Shown here piece by piece: positions 53,428 to 61,868 of a stretch of DNA of 64,000 nucleotides; within the stretch, counting starts at the first letter, position 1, and each line of letters begins with the position of its first letter. The position numbers and the translations under genes were made by a program. The stretch spans positions 2,852,001 to 2,916,000 of the forward strand of contig NZ_CP011803.1 in NCBI RefSeq assembly GCF_001038625.1, in the 5' to 3' direction. This DNA is from Clostridium carboxidivorans P7. GTDB lineage: Bacteria > Bacillota > Clostridia > Clostridiales > Clostridiaceae. The notes below the pieces were generated by a model, which saw nothing but the letters and a program-made list of their open reading frames with translations, was not told where the DNA came from and made no database searches.

Positions 53428-54432
53428 CTTTATATGATACTTTTCTATCTTCCTATACAAGGTGTTTCTTCCAATTCCCATTGCCTTGGCTGCTAAACTT
53501 ATATTTCCACTGAAGCTTCTAAGAACTTTTATAATATGATTTTTTTCTACATCTTCAAGCTTCATACTTTCAAAACTTATAGAACTTTCAGCAGCTTTAT
53601 TGTTTCCAACTATAGAAGTTTTATGTATTTTAAGTATATAGTCTGGAATTTTTTCTGTATTTACTATAAGTTCAATAACATTTTCCAATTCTCTTATATT
53701 TCCAGGCCACTCATATTCTAAAAACTTGGTCATAATGCTGTTATCAATATTAAATTTTTTCTTATTCAGTTTTTTGCTTATTCTGGTCATGTAATAATCC
53801 ATTAAAATAGGTATGTCTTCTTTTCTCTCTCTTAGAGGAGGAAGTCCTAGAGGTATAACGTTAAGTCTATAAAACAAATCCTTTCTAAAACTTCCTTTGT
53901 TTACTTCCTCTTGCAAATCTTTATTTGTAGCTGCTATAATCCTAACATCTACGGGAATCTGCTTTGAACCTCCAACCCTGCTTACAACACCTTCTTCTAT
54001 AACCCTTAAAAGTCTTACTTGTGTTTCTAAAGACATTTCACCTATTTCATCTAAAAAAATAGTTCCGCCGTGAGCCATTTCAAATTTACCAGCATTTCCA
54101 CCCTTTTTAGCTCCTGTAAAAGCTCCTTCTTCATATCCAAGCAGCTCTGATTCAATAAGGTTTGATGGTATAGCACCACAGTTTACAGCAATAAAAACTT
54201 TATCTCTTCTGCTGCTAGCATTGTGTATAGCTTGTGCAAAAACCTCTTTACCTGTACCACTTTCACCAGTTATCAATACAGTAGATGTACTGTCAGCTAT
54301 TTTTTTTGCATACTCTATGATGCTTACAAAGTTTTTGCTTTTCCCTATTATCTTATCAAAGGTATATATAGCACGACCTTGAGCTATCTTTCTTACTGAT
54401 TTTCTATATACTTTTTCGTTAGCATTTTTCAT
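53407..54432 (-). CDS. Sigma-54-dependent activator without sensor domain
   Basis: The 341-residue protein has only about 27 residues before the AAA+ domain. The domain has Walker A GESGTGKE (56-63), the sigma-54 contact loop GAFTGA (103-108), Walker B GGTIFLDEIGEM and the arginine finger region FRKDLFYRLNVIPL. A Fis-type helix-turn-helix ends the protein (GNISLAAKAMGIGRNTLYRK). With no GAF, PAS or receiver domain its activity may be set by its amount or by another protein. The start overlaps the MOSC gene stop by four bases. Confidence 0.93.
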   Translation of the reverse strand: MKNANEKVYRKSVRKIAQGRAIYTFDKIIGKSKNFVSIIEYAKKIADSTSTVLITGESGTGKEVFAQAIHNASSRRDKVFIAVNCGAIPSNLIESELLGYEEGAFTGAKKGGNAGKFEMAHGGTIFLDEIGEMSLETQVRLLRVIEEGVVSRVGGSKQIPVDVRIIAATNKDLQEEVNKGSFRKDLFYRLNVIPLGLPPLRERKEDIPILMDYYMTRISKKLNKKKFNIDNSIMTKFLEYEWPGNIRELENVIELIVNTEKIPDYILKIHKTSIVGNNKAAESSISFESMKLEDVEKNHIIKVLRSFSGNISLAAKAMGIGRNTLYRKIEKYHIKCSEMEQ

Positions 54433-54860
54433 ACTATTTCAATTTTATCTCCTTTTTTAATCCATCCAGAACTTAACACTTTAGCAAATACACATTCCAT
54501 AGTCATCACGCAGTCATCTTCTAATTTTCTTCTTTCACACCCCTTATGACACTGTTTTCCAACCTCAGTAATTTCTAAAACAGCTTCACCAATTTTCATT
54601 TTTGTACCAACAGACAACTTATATAGATCTAAGCCAAAGGTAGTAAGATTTTCAGTAAATTTAACTGTACAAAAGCCATCTATTCCTGATTTCTTTATCT
54701 TATCAATGCTTTCCTGCCCCAGTAAACTCACCTGTCTATCTAATTTTCCTGCATGAATATCTCCTACAAGACCATGATTTATTTCAAAATATCCCTTTTC
54801 GATATCTTTCTTAACAACTCCTTTCTTCTCACCTATATTTATTGATAAAATACTAGGCAT
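54429..54860 (-). CDS. MOSC-domain protein
   Basis: The protein of about 143 residues is a stand-alone MOSC domain (SINIGEKKGVVKK, GLVGDIHAGKLDRQVSLL, the conserved cysteine in GKQCHKGC). MOSC proteins are thought to carry sulfur for pterin cofactors or metal-sulfur centres. In many clostridia they lie beside moaC/moeA genes, as here. The ATG at 54860 follows AAAGGAGATACTTGG; an earlier ATG at 54878 is too near that site. It is translationally coupled to the activator gene downstream. Confidence 0.88.
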   Translation of the reverse strand: MPSILSINIGEKKGVVKKDIEKGYFEINHGLVGDIHAGKLDRQVSLLGQESIDKIKKSGIDGFCTVKFTENLTTFGLDLYKLSVGTKMKIGEAVLEITEVGKQCHKGCERRKLEDDCVMTMECVFAKVLSSGWIKKGDKIEIV

Positions 54861-54890
54861 CCAAGTATCTCCTTTCATATAACTTATCTT

Positions 54891-56798
54891 TTAAATGTAT
54901 GCAATGTTACATATATCCGAGTAATCATAGCCTCCAAGTTCATCAAGCTTTTTTAAAAATTCACTGCTTTTCATAACCTGAAGCAGCTCTTTAATTATAT
55001 CAAGCTCCAAATACTGTACAGGCACTGCAAAATCATATTCCTCATTACAAACTGGAATGAAATCAAGCCCCATCATATCTGCTGCAGAGTATACTCCAAG
55101 ACCACAATCAACATCACCATTAGCTACCGCTGCTGCTACTGAAAGGTGGGTAAATTCTTCTCTTTCATAACCATTAACTTGTTCTGGGGAAATGTGAAGC
55201 TTTTTTAAATAATAATCTAAAAGTAATCTTGTACCTGCTCCTCTTTGCCTATTCACAAAACGCACATTTTTTTCTGATATATCTGAAATACTTTTAAGTG
55301 ACAAAGGATTCCCTTTTTGAACCATAAGCCCTTGAATTCTTTTTACACCTTTTATTAATGCCATATTTTTATTTTTTAAATATTTATTAATATAGGAAAT
55401 GTTATATTCCCCAGTTTCCATATCTAATAAATGAATTGGAGCAATATGTGTTTCTTCATTCTTAAGTGCCATTATTCCTCCCATACTTCCTGTATGAGCT
55501 GAAGACAAATAGTAATGCTTATTTCTTACATGAAGCATATCTGATAATATATCCAAAATCGGATCATGGCTGCCTATACACACAATAGTATTTTTGATTT
55601 CCTCCATATCCCTCATAAGATTTATTTCAACTTTAGTTCCTGCTTCAATACCTTCTACATTTTGAGGAACCTCTAATGTTCCATCTGCTCTAACAAGTGA
55701 CATAGTAGCACCTGCTCCTCTTGATAATGGTGTTGCAATAATCTTATTTCCCACATATCCAAGCTTCATTCTCACAAATTCTAAATGTTTTAAGGATGAC
55801 ATAATTCTTCTGGATAAAATTGCATCTACCTTTTGAGGTTCTTTTGTCTTTAGCCCTTGATAATTTTCTACTATTTTCTTAAGAACTTTTTCCATTATAA
55901 AATAAGCAGAAACAGGATATCCAGGTATACCAAGAACAGGCTTATTATCAATTTGTCCCATAATAGTAGGTTTTCCTGGTTTTATAGCAATACCATGTAC
56001 ATAAACTTTTCCTAAGTCAGCAATTAAATCACTGGTAAAGTCTTCCCTTCCTGCAGAAGAACCAGCATTGATTATAACTATATTACACTCTGAAACAGCT
56101 CTTTTTAAAGTTTCCTTTAAAGTTTCATAATCGTCTTTTACTATACCATACCTTTTTGGTGTTCCTCCATATTCAATTACTTGTGCACTAAAAACCCTTG
56201 AATTAAAATCAATTATATCTCCAACTTTAAGGTCACTACCTGGTTCCACCAACTCAGTACCTGTTGGTATAATGCCTACTAAAGGTTTTTTATAAACTTC
56301 AATTGTATTTATTCCTCCTGCCAGCATTGCCCCTATATCTACAGGTCTTACTACATGGCCTGATGGAACAATAAGTTGATTTTCCACTATATCTTCACCT
56401 AAAGGACGTATATTCTGCCAAGGAGCTGCACTTTTATATATTTGAATTCTATTTTCATCTATATTAACTATATCTTCTACCATTATTACACAATCATATT
56501 CCTTTGGAACTGGATCACCTGTATCTACTACTATATAATCCTCCTCTTCCTTTAACACCACTGGATGCTTTTCAGACGCTCCTATAGTTTTGGAACTATG
56601 AAGAGCAATACCATCCATGGCAGAACAATTATAAAAAGGGGAAGAAATTTTTGAATAAACCGCCTCTGCAGTAACTCTTCCTAAACCTTCTTCTGTGTTT
56701 ATTACCTCTTTACTTAAAAATACAGAACTTATTTCGCCTAAATATTTATTTAGTGCTTCTTTGAATTCATAATTTGATAAATATACTTTCTGTGCCAT
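54891..56798 (-). CDS. MoeA fused to a periplasmic-binding-like domain
   Basis: The 635-residue protein has a MoeA molybdotransferase part to about residue 400 ([55 protein letters not shown]) and a C-terminal part of about 220 residues resembling substrate-binding domains of molybdate/tungstate type (RQRGAGTRLLLDYYL, AAVANGDVDCGLGVYSAA). The C-terminal part may sense the anion or cofactor. It overlaps or abuts the other moeA gene. The start at 56798 follows GAGGTGATATT; an upstream ATG at 56825 lies inside the previous gene. Confidence 0.9.
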   Translation of the reverse strand: MAQKVYLSNYEFKEALNKYLGEISSVFLSKEVINTEEGLGRVTAEAVYSKISSPFYNCSAMDGIALHSSKTIGASEKHPVVLKEEEDYIVVDTGDPVPKEYDCVIMVEDIVNIDENRIQIYKSAAPWQNIRPLGEDIVENQLIVPSGHVVRPVDIGAMLAGGINTIEVYKKPLVGIIPTGTELVEPGSDLKVGDIIDFNSRVFSAQVIEYGGTPKRYGIVKDDYETLKETLKRAVSECNIVIINAGSSAGREDFTSDLIADLGKVYVHGIAIKPGKPTIMGQIDNKPVLGIPGYPVSAYFIMEKVLKKIVENYQGLKTKEPQKVDAILSRRIMSSLKHLEFVRMKLGYVGNKIIATPLSRGAGATMSLVRADGTLEVPQNVEGIEAGTKVEINLMRDMEEIKNTIVCIGSHDPILDILSDMLHVRNKHYYLSSAHTGSMGGIMALKNEETHIAPIHLLDMETGEYNISYINKYLKNKNMALIKGVKRIQGLMVQKGNPLSLKSISDISEKNVRFVNRQRGAGTRLLLDYYLKKLHISPEQVNGYEREEFTHLSVAAAVANGDVDCGLGVYSAADMMGLDFIPVCNEEYDFAVPVQYLELDIIKELLQVMKSSEFLKKLDELGGYDYSDICNIAYI

Positions 56799-56802
56799 AA
56801 TA

Positions 56803-58035
56803 TCACCTCTGAAATTTATAAACATATACCTGCTGATCTTTAAAAATTCCCTCTACATTTTTATCTATCTTTACATAACCCCAAGCTTTGGTAAATCCAC
56901 TGATTACAGCAGACTTAGATAAAACAGGTATAGCTATATATTCTCCTTCTATATTTTCAATTGTAACTGGAAGATATTCTTCCCTTCCTTTGGCCTTATG
57001 ATAGTTAGTACTAAACTTACAAGGAATAGGATATTCAACTTCTTCAAATTTCATCATCCTCTGTAAAAGATATCTAACTATTATTCTATAAACTACTGCA
57101 CAGGAAAGAGGATGTCCTGGTAACCCAAATATAGGTTTATCTTTAACTTTTCCTAGTATAGTTGGCTTACCTGGTTTTATTGCTATTCCATGAAGAAGTA
57201 TACCTGGATCTCCAAGCCCATCAATAACTCTTGCAGTTTCATCCTTTTTTCCTACTGAGCTCCCACCAGATATGAGAACTAAATCACATTCTTCATTAGC
57301 TTTTCTTACATTTTCAAATAATTTATCATAATCATCTCTTATAACTCCATAAAATATTGGTTCTCCACCATCTTCAATGACAGAAGAGTATAAAAGATAT
57401 GAATTTATGTCCCTAATTTGACCAGGCTTTGGATATTCTTCTGGTGCTATAATTTCATCCCCAGTGGAAATTATCCCTACCTTTGGCTTACAAACTACTG
57501 GTACCTTAATAATTCCTAAGCTTGACAACATACTTATGCTGTAAGGTTTAAGCAGTGTTCCTGCTTTAAGCACAGTTTCTCCTAATTCCACATCTTCATC
57601 TTCATTAAGTACATTTTCACCAAAGGAAACTGACTTATTCACAAGTATAGTATCATCGTCCATTTTGTCAGTGTACTCAATCATTACTACACTATCTGCA
57701 CCCTCAGGAAGCATTCCACCAGTTGGTATATACATACATTCTCCTGGAAATTCCAATGCTTTAGAAGGCATCTTGCCCATTATAACTTCTCCCTTTAACT
57801 CCAGCATAGAGGGTATACTTTCACTAGCACCCTGCACATCCCTGCATTTTACTGCATATCCATCCACAATAGATCTCTTAAAACCTGGAATATTTAATGG
57901 CGAAACAATATCCTCATAAAGTATTCTGTCATTACACTGCTCTAAATCTACTAATTCTTTTCCTAAACCTAAAGAAAATTTAGATTTAATTATGTCTTTT
58001 ACTTCTTCAACTGATAATACCTTATAAAAGTCCAT
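56803..58035 (-). CDS. moeA: Molybdopterin molybdotransferase MoeA
   Basis: The 410-residue protein is a full-length Moe[34 protein letters not shown] (shown in part), [32 protein letters not shown] and GLPGHPLSC. MoeA inserts molybdate or tungstate into adenylated pterin. Two MoeA-type genes side by side, next to tungstate transport genes and a tungsten enzyme, suggest that one of them is specialised for tungsten. It is in the leftward operon after the tupC gene with a gap of about 50 bases. Confidence 0.92.
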   Translation of the reverse strand: MDFYKVLSVEEVKDIIKSKFSLGLGKELVDLEQCNDRILYEDIVSPLNIPGFKRSIVDGYAVKCRDVQGASESIPSMLELKGEVIMGKMPSKALEFPGECMYIPTGGMLPEGADSVVMIEYTDKMDDDTILVNKSVSFGENVLNEDEDVELGETVLKAGTLLKPYSISMLSSLGIIKVPVVCKPKVGIISTGDEIIAPEEYPKPGQIRDINSYLLYSSVIEDGGEPIFYGVIRDDYDKLFENVRKANEECDLVLISGGSSVGKKDETARVIDGLGDPGILLHGIAIKPGKPTILGKVKDKPIFGLPGHPLSCAVVYRIIVRYLLQRMMKFEEVEYPIPCKFSTNYHKAKGREEYLPVTIENIEGEYIAIPVLSKSAVISGFTKAWGYVKIDKNVEGIFKDQQVYVYKFQR

Positions 58036-58088
58036 ACTTTAGTGCCTCCTATCTTCTACCATCAAAGTGATGATTTTAGTATTTAATT

Positions 58089-58793
58089 CTATTTTATGCA
58101 ATCTACATTTAACCACATTTTAAGCTTTTCATTTGAAGGATTTGTAAAAAACTCAACCTTATCTCCATATTCGATAATTTTACCTTTATCCATGTACAGA
58201 ACATAATCAGCTATTCTCTTTGCTTGATACAAGTCATGAGTAATCATTATTACAATTCTGCCATTTAAGGACATACTTTTTATTAATTTTTCAGCAACTA
58301 ATGTGCTTTCTAAGTCCATACTGGCAGTTGGTTCATCTAATAAAGTTATCTTTGTCTCCAGCATAGCTACTCTTAAAAGAGCTGTTTTTGATTTTTCTCC
58401 ACCAGATAAAGTTTTTGCATTCTTATCCATTAATTTTTCCATATCAAAATCTTTAATATAGGAATTATACTTTTGTAAAAGCTCTTCCCACCTTTCCCCT
58501 TTAAATAAAAGTCCTTTTATTATATTTTCCTTAACAGAAGTATTGAAAATATATGGTTTCTGAAGTAACATTGAAATTTTATCTTTTTCATCTTTAAAAT
58601 CTTTATGGTCGTATTTTATGCTTCCTGAATTAATTCTATTTACTCCTGCAATACACTCAAGAAATGTACTTTTTCCACTTCCATTTAAGCCTAAAATTAT
58701 GTATAATCCAGTGTTTTTAAAATTAAATTTGTCTATATTTAGCACTACTCTATTTCCATATTGTTTTATAATATTTAAAACCTCAATATTCAT
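58089..58793 (-). CDS. tupC: Tungstate ABC transporter ATP-binding protein
   Basis: The 234-residue ATPase has Walker A LGLNGSGKST (about 36-45), signature LSGGEKSK, Walker B ITLLDEPTASMD and the switch histidine in MITHD. Its gene overlaps the permease gene by 11 bases. The start at 58793 has AAGGAAG at good spacing; a GTG nine bases earlier is also in frame. Assignment to tungstate rests on the binding protein and permease in the same operon. Confidence 0.88.
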   Translation of the reverse strand: MNIEVLNIIKQYGNRVVLNIDKFNFKNTGLYIILGLNGSGKSTFLECIAGVNRINSGSIKYDHKDFKDEKDKISMLLQKPYIFNTSVKENIIKGLLFKGERWEELLQKYNSYIKDFDMEKLMDKNAKTLSGGEKSKTALLRVAMLETKITLLDEPTASMDLESTLVAEKLIKSMSLNGRIVIMITHDLYQAKRIADYVLYMDKGKIIEYGDKVEFFTNPSNEKLKMWLNVDCIK

Positions 58794-59460
58794 CAGTTTC
58801 ACTTCCTTGAAATTTGTGGAGAATAATATTTATAATTAAAGAAATAGAAAGTAGTATTACTCCTATAATAATAGCTCCTTCAAAATTTCCTTTTCCTGTT
58901 TCTAATGCTATATATGTGGTCATTACTCTTGTATGATCTTTAATATTTCCTCCTACCATCATTACTGCTCCAACTTCTGAAATAGCTCTTCCAAAGCCAC
59001 TGGCAGCTATAGTAAGTAACTGTTCCTTCATTTCCACAATTATAGTTAATAAAGTTTTGAATCTTGAAGCACCAAGCACTTCACAATTTTTTTTAATCTC
59101 CCTACCCTGCTTTTGTGTTGAACTAATTGTAAGACCAGTTATTATAGGAAATACCAATAGTGTCTGTGCTATAATCATAGCTGTTGGAGTAAATAAAAGC
59201 TCCATACTACCTAAAACACCTTTTCTAGAAAGTAGTAAATATACTAAAAGCCCCATGAGTACTGGTGGAGTACTCATAAGGGTTTCTAATAATCTTACTG
59301 CAACTTTTTTCAATTTGAAGTCTTTAAGTCCTGCTAAAATCCCTATAGTTATTCCTACTACTGCTGCCATAACTGTAGATGACATGGATACCATTAGGGA
59401 CATACCTATAACAGGAAGTAGTTCTTTTATAAGTGTTAGCATTTTAAAAATGTCTCCCAT
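58783..59460 (-). CDS. tupB: Tungstate ABC transporter permease
   Basis: The 225-residue protein has about five membrane helices and the ABC permease loop EVLGASRFKTLLTIIVEMKEQ followed by GFGRAISEVGAVMMVGGN, typical of TupB/ModB permeases. It would form the channel for tungstate in the cytoplasmic membrane. It starts seven bases after the tupA stop, with the ATP-binding gene overlapping its end. Confidence 0.9.
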   Translation of the reverse strand: MGDIFKMLTLIKELLPVIGMSLMVSMSSTVMAAVVGITIGILAGLKDFKLKKVAVRLLETLMSTPPVLMGLLVYLLLSRKGVLGSMELLFTPTAMIIAQTLLVFPIITGLTISSTQKQGREIKKNCEVLGASRFKTLLTIIVEMKEQLLTIAASGFGRAISEVGAVMMVGGNIKDHTRVMTTYIALETGKGNFEGAIIIGVILLSISLIINIILHKFQGSETDEY

Positions 59461-59466
59461 TATAAA

Positions 59467-60312
59467 TTATTTTTTAGCATTTGGAATAAAAAGTGCCTGC
59501 CCGTATTTGTCTTTTCCATATTCACCTATAGTTTTTTGAATTTTATCAGACAAAATCCAATTGTAAAATTCATCTGCTTCTTTTTCCTTAAGTTTAGGAT
59601 TCTTGGCAGGATTTAATTTTATTACTCCATATTGATTATATAACTGAGGACTTTTCTCTGTAACAATTTGAAGCTTTAACTTGTTTTTCATAGATAAATA
59701 TGTTCCTCTATCAGTTAAAGTATAGGCTTTCATTTCATCTGCCATTTGCAATACTGCACCCATTCCCTTGCCTGCAGATACATACCAGCTTCCACTAGGT
59801 GTAATTCCTGCGGACTTCCACAAGCCTTTTTCTTTGCTGTGAGTACCTGATTCGTCTCCTCTTGAAATAAATTTAGCATTACTATCCTTAATTATCTTTA
59901 AAGCTTCAACTGGATTATTATAAGCCTTTTCTTTAATCTTAGCAGGATCTTCAGCTGGTCCTACAATAACAAAATCATTATACATTACATCATTTCTTTT
60001 AAGACCATAACCATTCTTTATAAATTCTTCTTCCTTTGCTTTATCGTGTACTAAAAGACAATCGGCATCACCATTTTGTGCAAGCTTTAAAGCTTCTCCT
60101 GTTCCTTTAGCTACTACCTTTACATCTATTCCAGTATCCTTTTTAAATAATGGAACTAAATAATCTAAAAGTCCCGTATCCTGGGTACTGGTAGTAGTAG
60201 CTAGTACCATACTTCTAGCTTCCTTTGGTTTAGCAGCTTCTTGCTGTTTAGTAGTGCATCCCACTAAAAAAACAAAAATTAAACTTAATAATAGTGCAAG
60301 TTTTTTCTTCAT
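59467..60312 (-). CDS. tupA: Tungstate-binding lipoprotein
   Basis: The 281-residue protein has a signal peptide with lipobox LVGC (Cys19) and the TupA signature TTTSTQDTGLLDYL at the start of the mature domain, followed by SRGDESGTHSKEKGLWK and GMGAVLQMADEM. TupA binds tungstate very tightly and prefers it over molybdate, so the cell would favour tungsten for the enzymes encoded downstream. TAGGAGGTCTTTTTT precedes the ATG. It is first in the leftward operon. Confidence 0.93.
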   Translation of the reverse strand: MKKKLALLLSLIFVFLVGCTTKQQEAAKPKEARSMVLATTTSTQDTGLLDYLVPLFKKDTGIDVKVVAKGTGEALKLAQNGDADCLLVHDKAKEEEFIKNGYGLKRNDVMYNDFVIVGPAEDPAKIKEKAYNNPVEALKIIKDSNAKFISRGDESGTHSKEKGLWKSAGITPSGSWYVSAGKGMGAVLQMADEMKAYTLTDRGTYLSMKNKLKLQIVTEKSPQLYNQYGVIKLNPAKNPKLKEKEADEFYNWILSDKIQKTIGEYGKDKYGQALFIPNAKK

Positions 60313-60602
60313 AAAAAAGACCTCCTATTTTAAAACTTGTATAGAAAAGAACAAAAGTAAGTTCTTTCTTTTTAGTAGAATGTGTAATCCTTTATGAATC
60401 TATTCATATCAAGTCAGAGGACTTATGGTTGAGAATTATCATTTAAAACTACACGTATTTTACAACTTCGACCATTATTTCATTTTATACTATCTTAATT
60501 GCAATATTATAATGTTTTTGCTATTGTTGTCAATAATTTTTTGTAAATATCTAAATAAATTAAATATTATGCAAAATTCAGCATCTTTTATGTTTTTAAT
60601 TA
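60313..60602. other. Divergent intergenic region between tupA and the radical SAM gene
   Basis: AT-rich. It must hold the tupA promoter. A hairpin AAAAGAAC / GTTCTTT lies at about 60345-60367 in the tupA leader. No known cofactor riboswitch was recognised. A 71-codon hydrophobic frame at 60425-60640 is judged a chance frame. Confidence 0.45.
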
Positions 60603-60631
60603 TTGACATTGATATAATCTTCCATTACTAT
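60603..60631 (+). promoter_or_regulatory. Promoter of the radical SAM maturase gene
   Basis: TTGACA, a 17-base spacer and TACTAT, about 90 bases before the start codon. Confidence 0.5.
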
Positions 60632-60717
60632 ATTATATAAATCAGAATGGTTATATAATATTTCCTTTCACTATTGACTAAAAAATATTTAATTTAAATT
60701 TTAGGGTGGTTATTACT

Positions 60718-61758
60718 ATGTTACTGAAAAAATTATATTTAGAGCTTACAGATAAATGCAACTTAAATTGTAAAATGTGCTACAGAAAATCGTGGGAACA
60801 AAATTTTTGTGACATGAAAGATGATTTACTAATTAAATTAGTAAATGAACTAAAAACTCACACAAAATTAAAGGAAATAGTTATCGGTGGTATAGGTGAA
60901 CCTACCTTCTCTAAGAATTTTAAGATGGCACTAGAATTACTAAAAGATTACAAACTTACAGTTACTACTAATGGCACTTTAATGGACAAAGAGTTATTAG
61001 AATACCTTATAAAATACGTTGATGTTGTAACCATATCCATTGACGGATTATTTGATAAGTATGAAGAAATAAGAGGTTCAAAGTTAGATTTAATTATAGA
61101 AAATATAAATCTTCTTAATAAACTCAAATATAAATTTTCTTCTAAAACACCACTTGTTGACATACAATTTGTATTATCTAATGAAAATTTAAAGGAAATA
61201 TTTAAAGTTATGGATTTAGCAAGTGATTTAAAAGCTAATAAATTTATAATCTCAAATATCATTCCCCAAAGTGAAGAAAATAAAGATAATATATTGTACG
61301 GCCGATATGAAAATAAAAGTATAAAAGATTTATTTAATGAGCTAACGGTACATGCTATGCATAAAGGAATTAAAATCTCACTACCCAATTATGAATTAAA
61401 AACTATACGTAAATGTGACTTTATGGAAAATCACGCTGCTTTCATATGTGCTTCTGGAGATGTAGCGCCTTGTTATAGATTTTCCCACCATTATACAGAG
61501 TATGTTTTTGGCAGAAAGAAGGAAATAGAAAAATTCATCTTTGGAAACATAAAAAATGATACTTTACTCAATATATGGAATAACATAGAATATAAAAATT
61601 TTAGATATAGAATTTTAAACAACAAATATCCTTCATGCATAGATTGTGATCTTGTTGATGGATGTGATCATGTTAATGATGCAGAGTCAGATTGTTACGG
61701 TTTATCTCCCACTTGTGGAGATTGCTTATGGAGTAGAGAATTTGTTCAGTGTCCTTAG
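60718..61758 (+). CDS. Radical SAM protein, tungsten-oxidoreductase maturase type
   Basis: The 346-residue protein has the radical SAM cluster motif CNLNCKMC (Cys14, 18 and 21), the GGIGEPTF segment, and a SPASM-type C-terminal domain with many cysteines (CASGDVAPCYRF, then CIDCDLVDGCDHVNDAESDC and CGDC) for extra 4Fe-4S clusters. From memory this agrees with the family named tungsten cofactor oxidoreductase radical SAM maturase. Its place, divergent from tungstate transport and near AOR, supports that. It probably modifies the oxidoreductase; the modification is not known. The ATG at 60718 follows AGGGTGG; the GTG at 60706 lacks a site. Confidence 0.82.
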   Translation: MLLKKLYLELTDKCNLNCKMCYRKSWEQNFCDMKDDLLIKLVNELKTHTKLKEIVIGGIGEPTFSKNFKMALELLKDYKLTVTTNGTLMDKELLEYLIKYVDVVTISIDGLFDKYEEIRGSKLDLIIENINLLNKLKYKFSSKTPLVDIQFVLSNENLKEIFKVMDLASDLKANKFIISNIIPQSEENKDNILYGRYENKSIKDLFNELTVHAMHKGIKISLPNYELKTIRKCDFMENHAAFICASGDVAPCYRFSHHYTEYVFGRKKEIEKFIFGNIKNDTLLNIWNNIEYKNFRYRILNNKYPSCIDCDLVDGCDHVNDAESDCYGLSPTCGDCLWSREFVQCP

Positions 61759-61770
61759 ATGAATTTTAAA

Positions 61771-61818
61771 AAAACATATTATCCAAAATCTTTTAAATAG
61801 TTTTGGATAATATGTTTT
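61771..61818. terminator. Bidirectional terminator between radical SAM and topB
   Basis: An 18-bp perfect stem starting AAAACATATTATCC, with a 12-base loop, between converging genes. Confidence 0.88.
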
Positions 61819-61868
61819 ATATAATTTTTCACATTTCTAATAAATTGCAATTAGGCAAAGTAAATATC

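Noticed and set aside
60425-60640. A 71-codon hydrophobic frame on the plus strand
   Set aside because: The sequence is extremely AT-rich, the product is low in complexity, and it lies in the divergent promoter region of tupA and the radical SAM gene. An AGAGGA before the ATG is the only support.
60313-60717. Molybdenum/tungsten cofactor riboswitch upstream of tupA
   Set aside because: Only a short hairpin was found; the multi-stem pattern of the Moco RNA could not be recognised.
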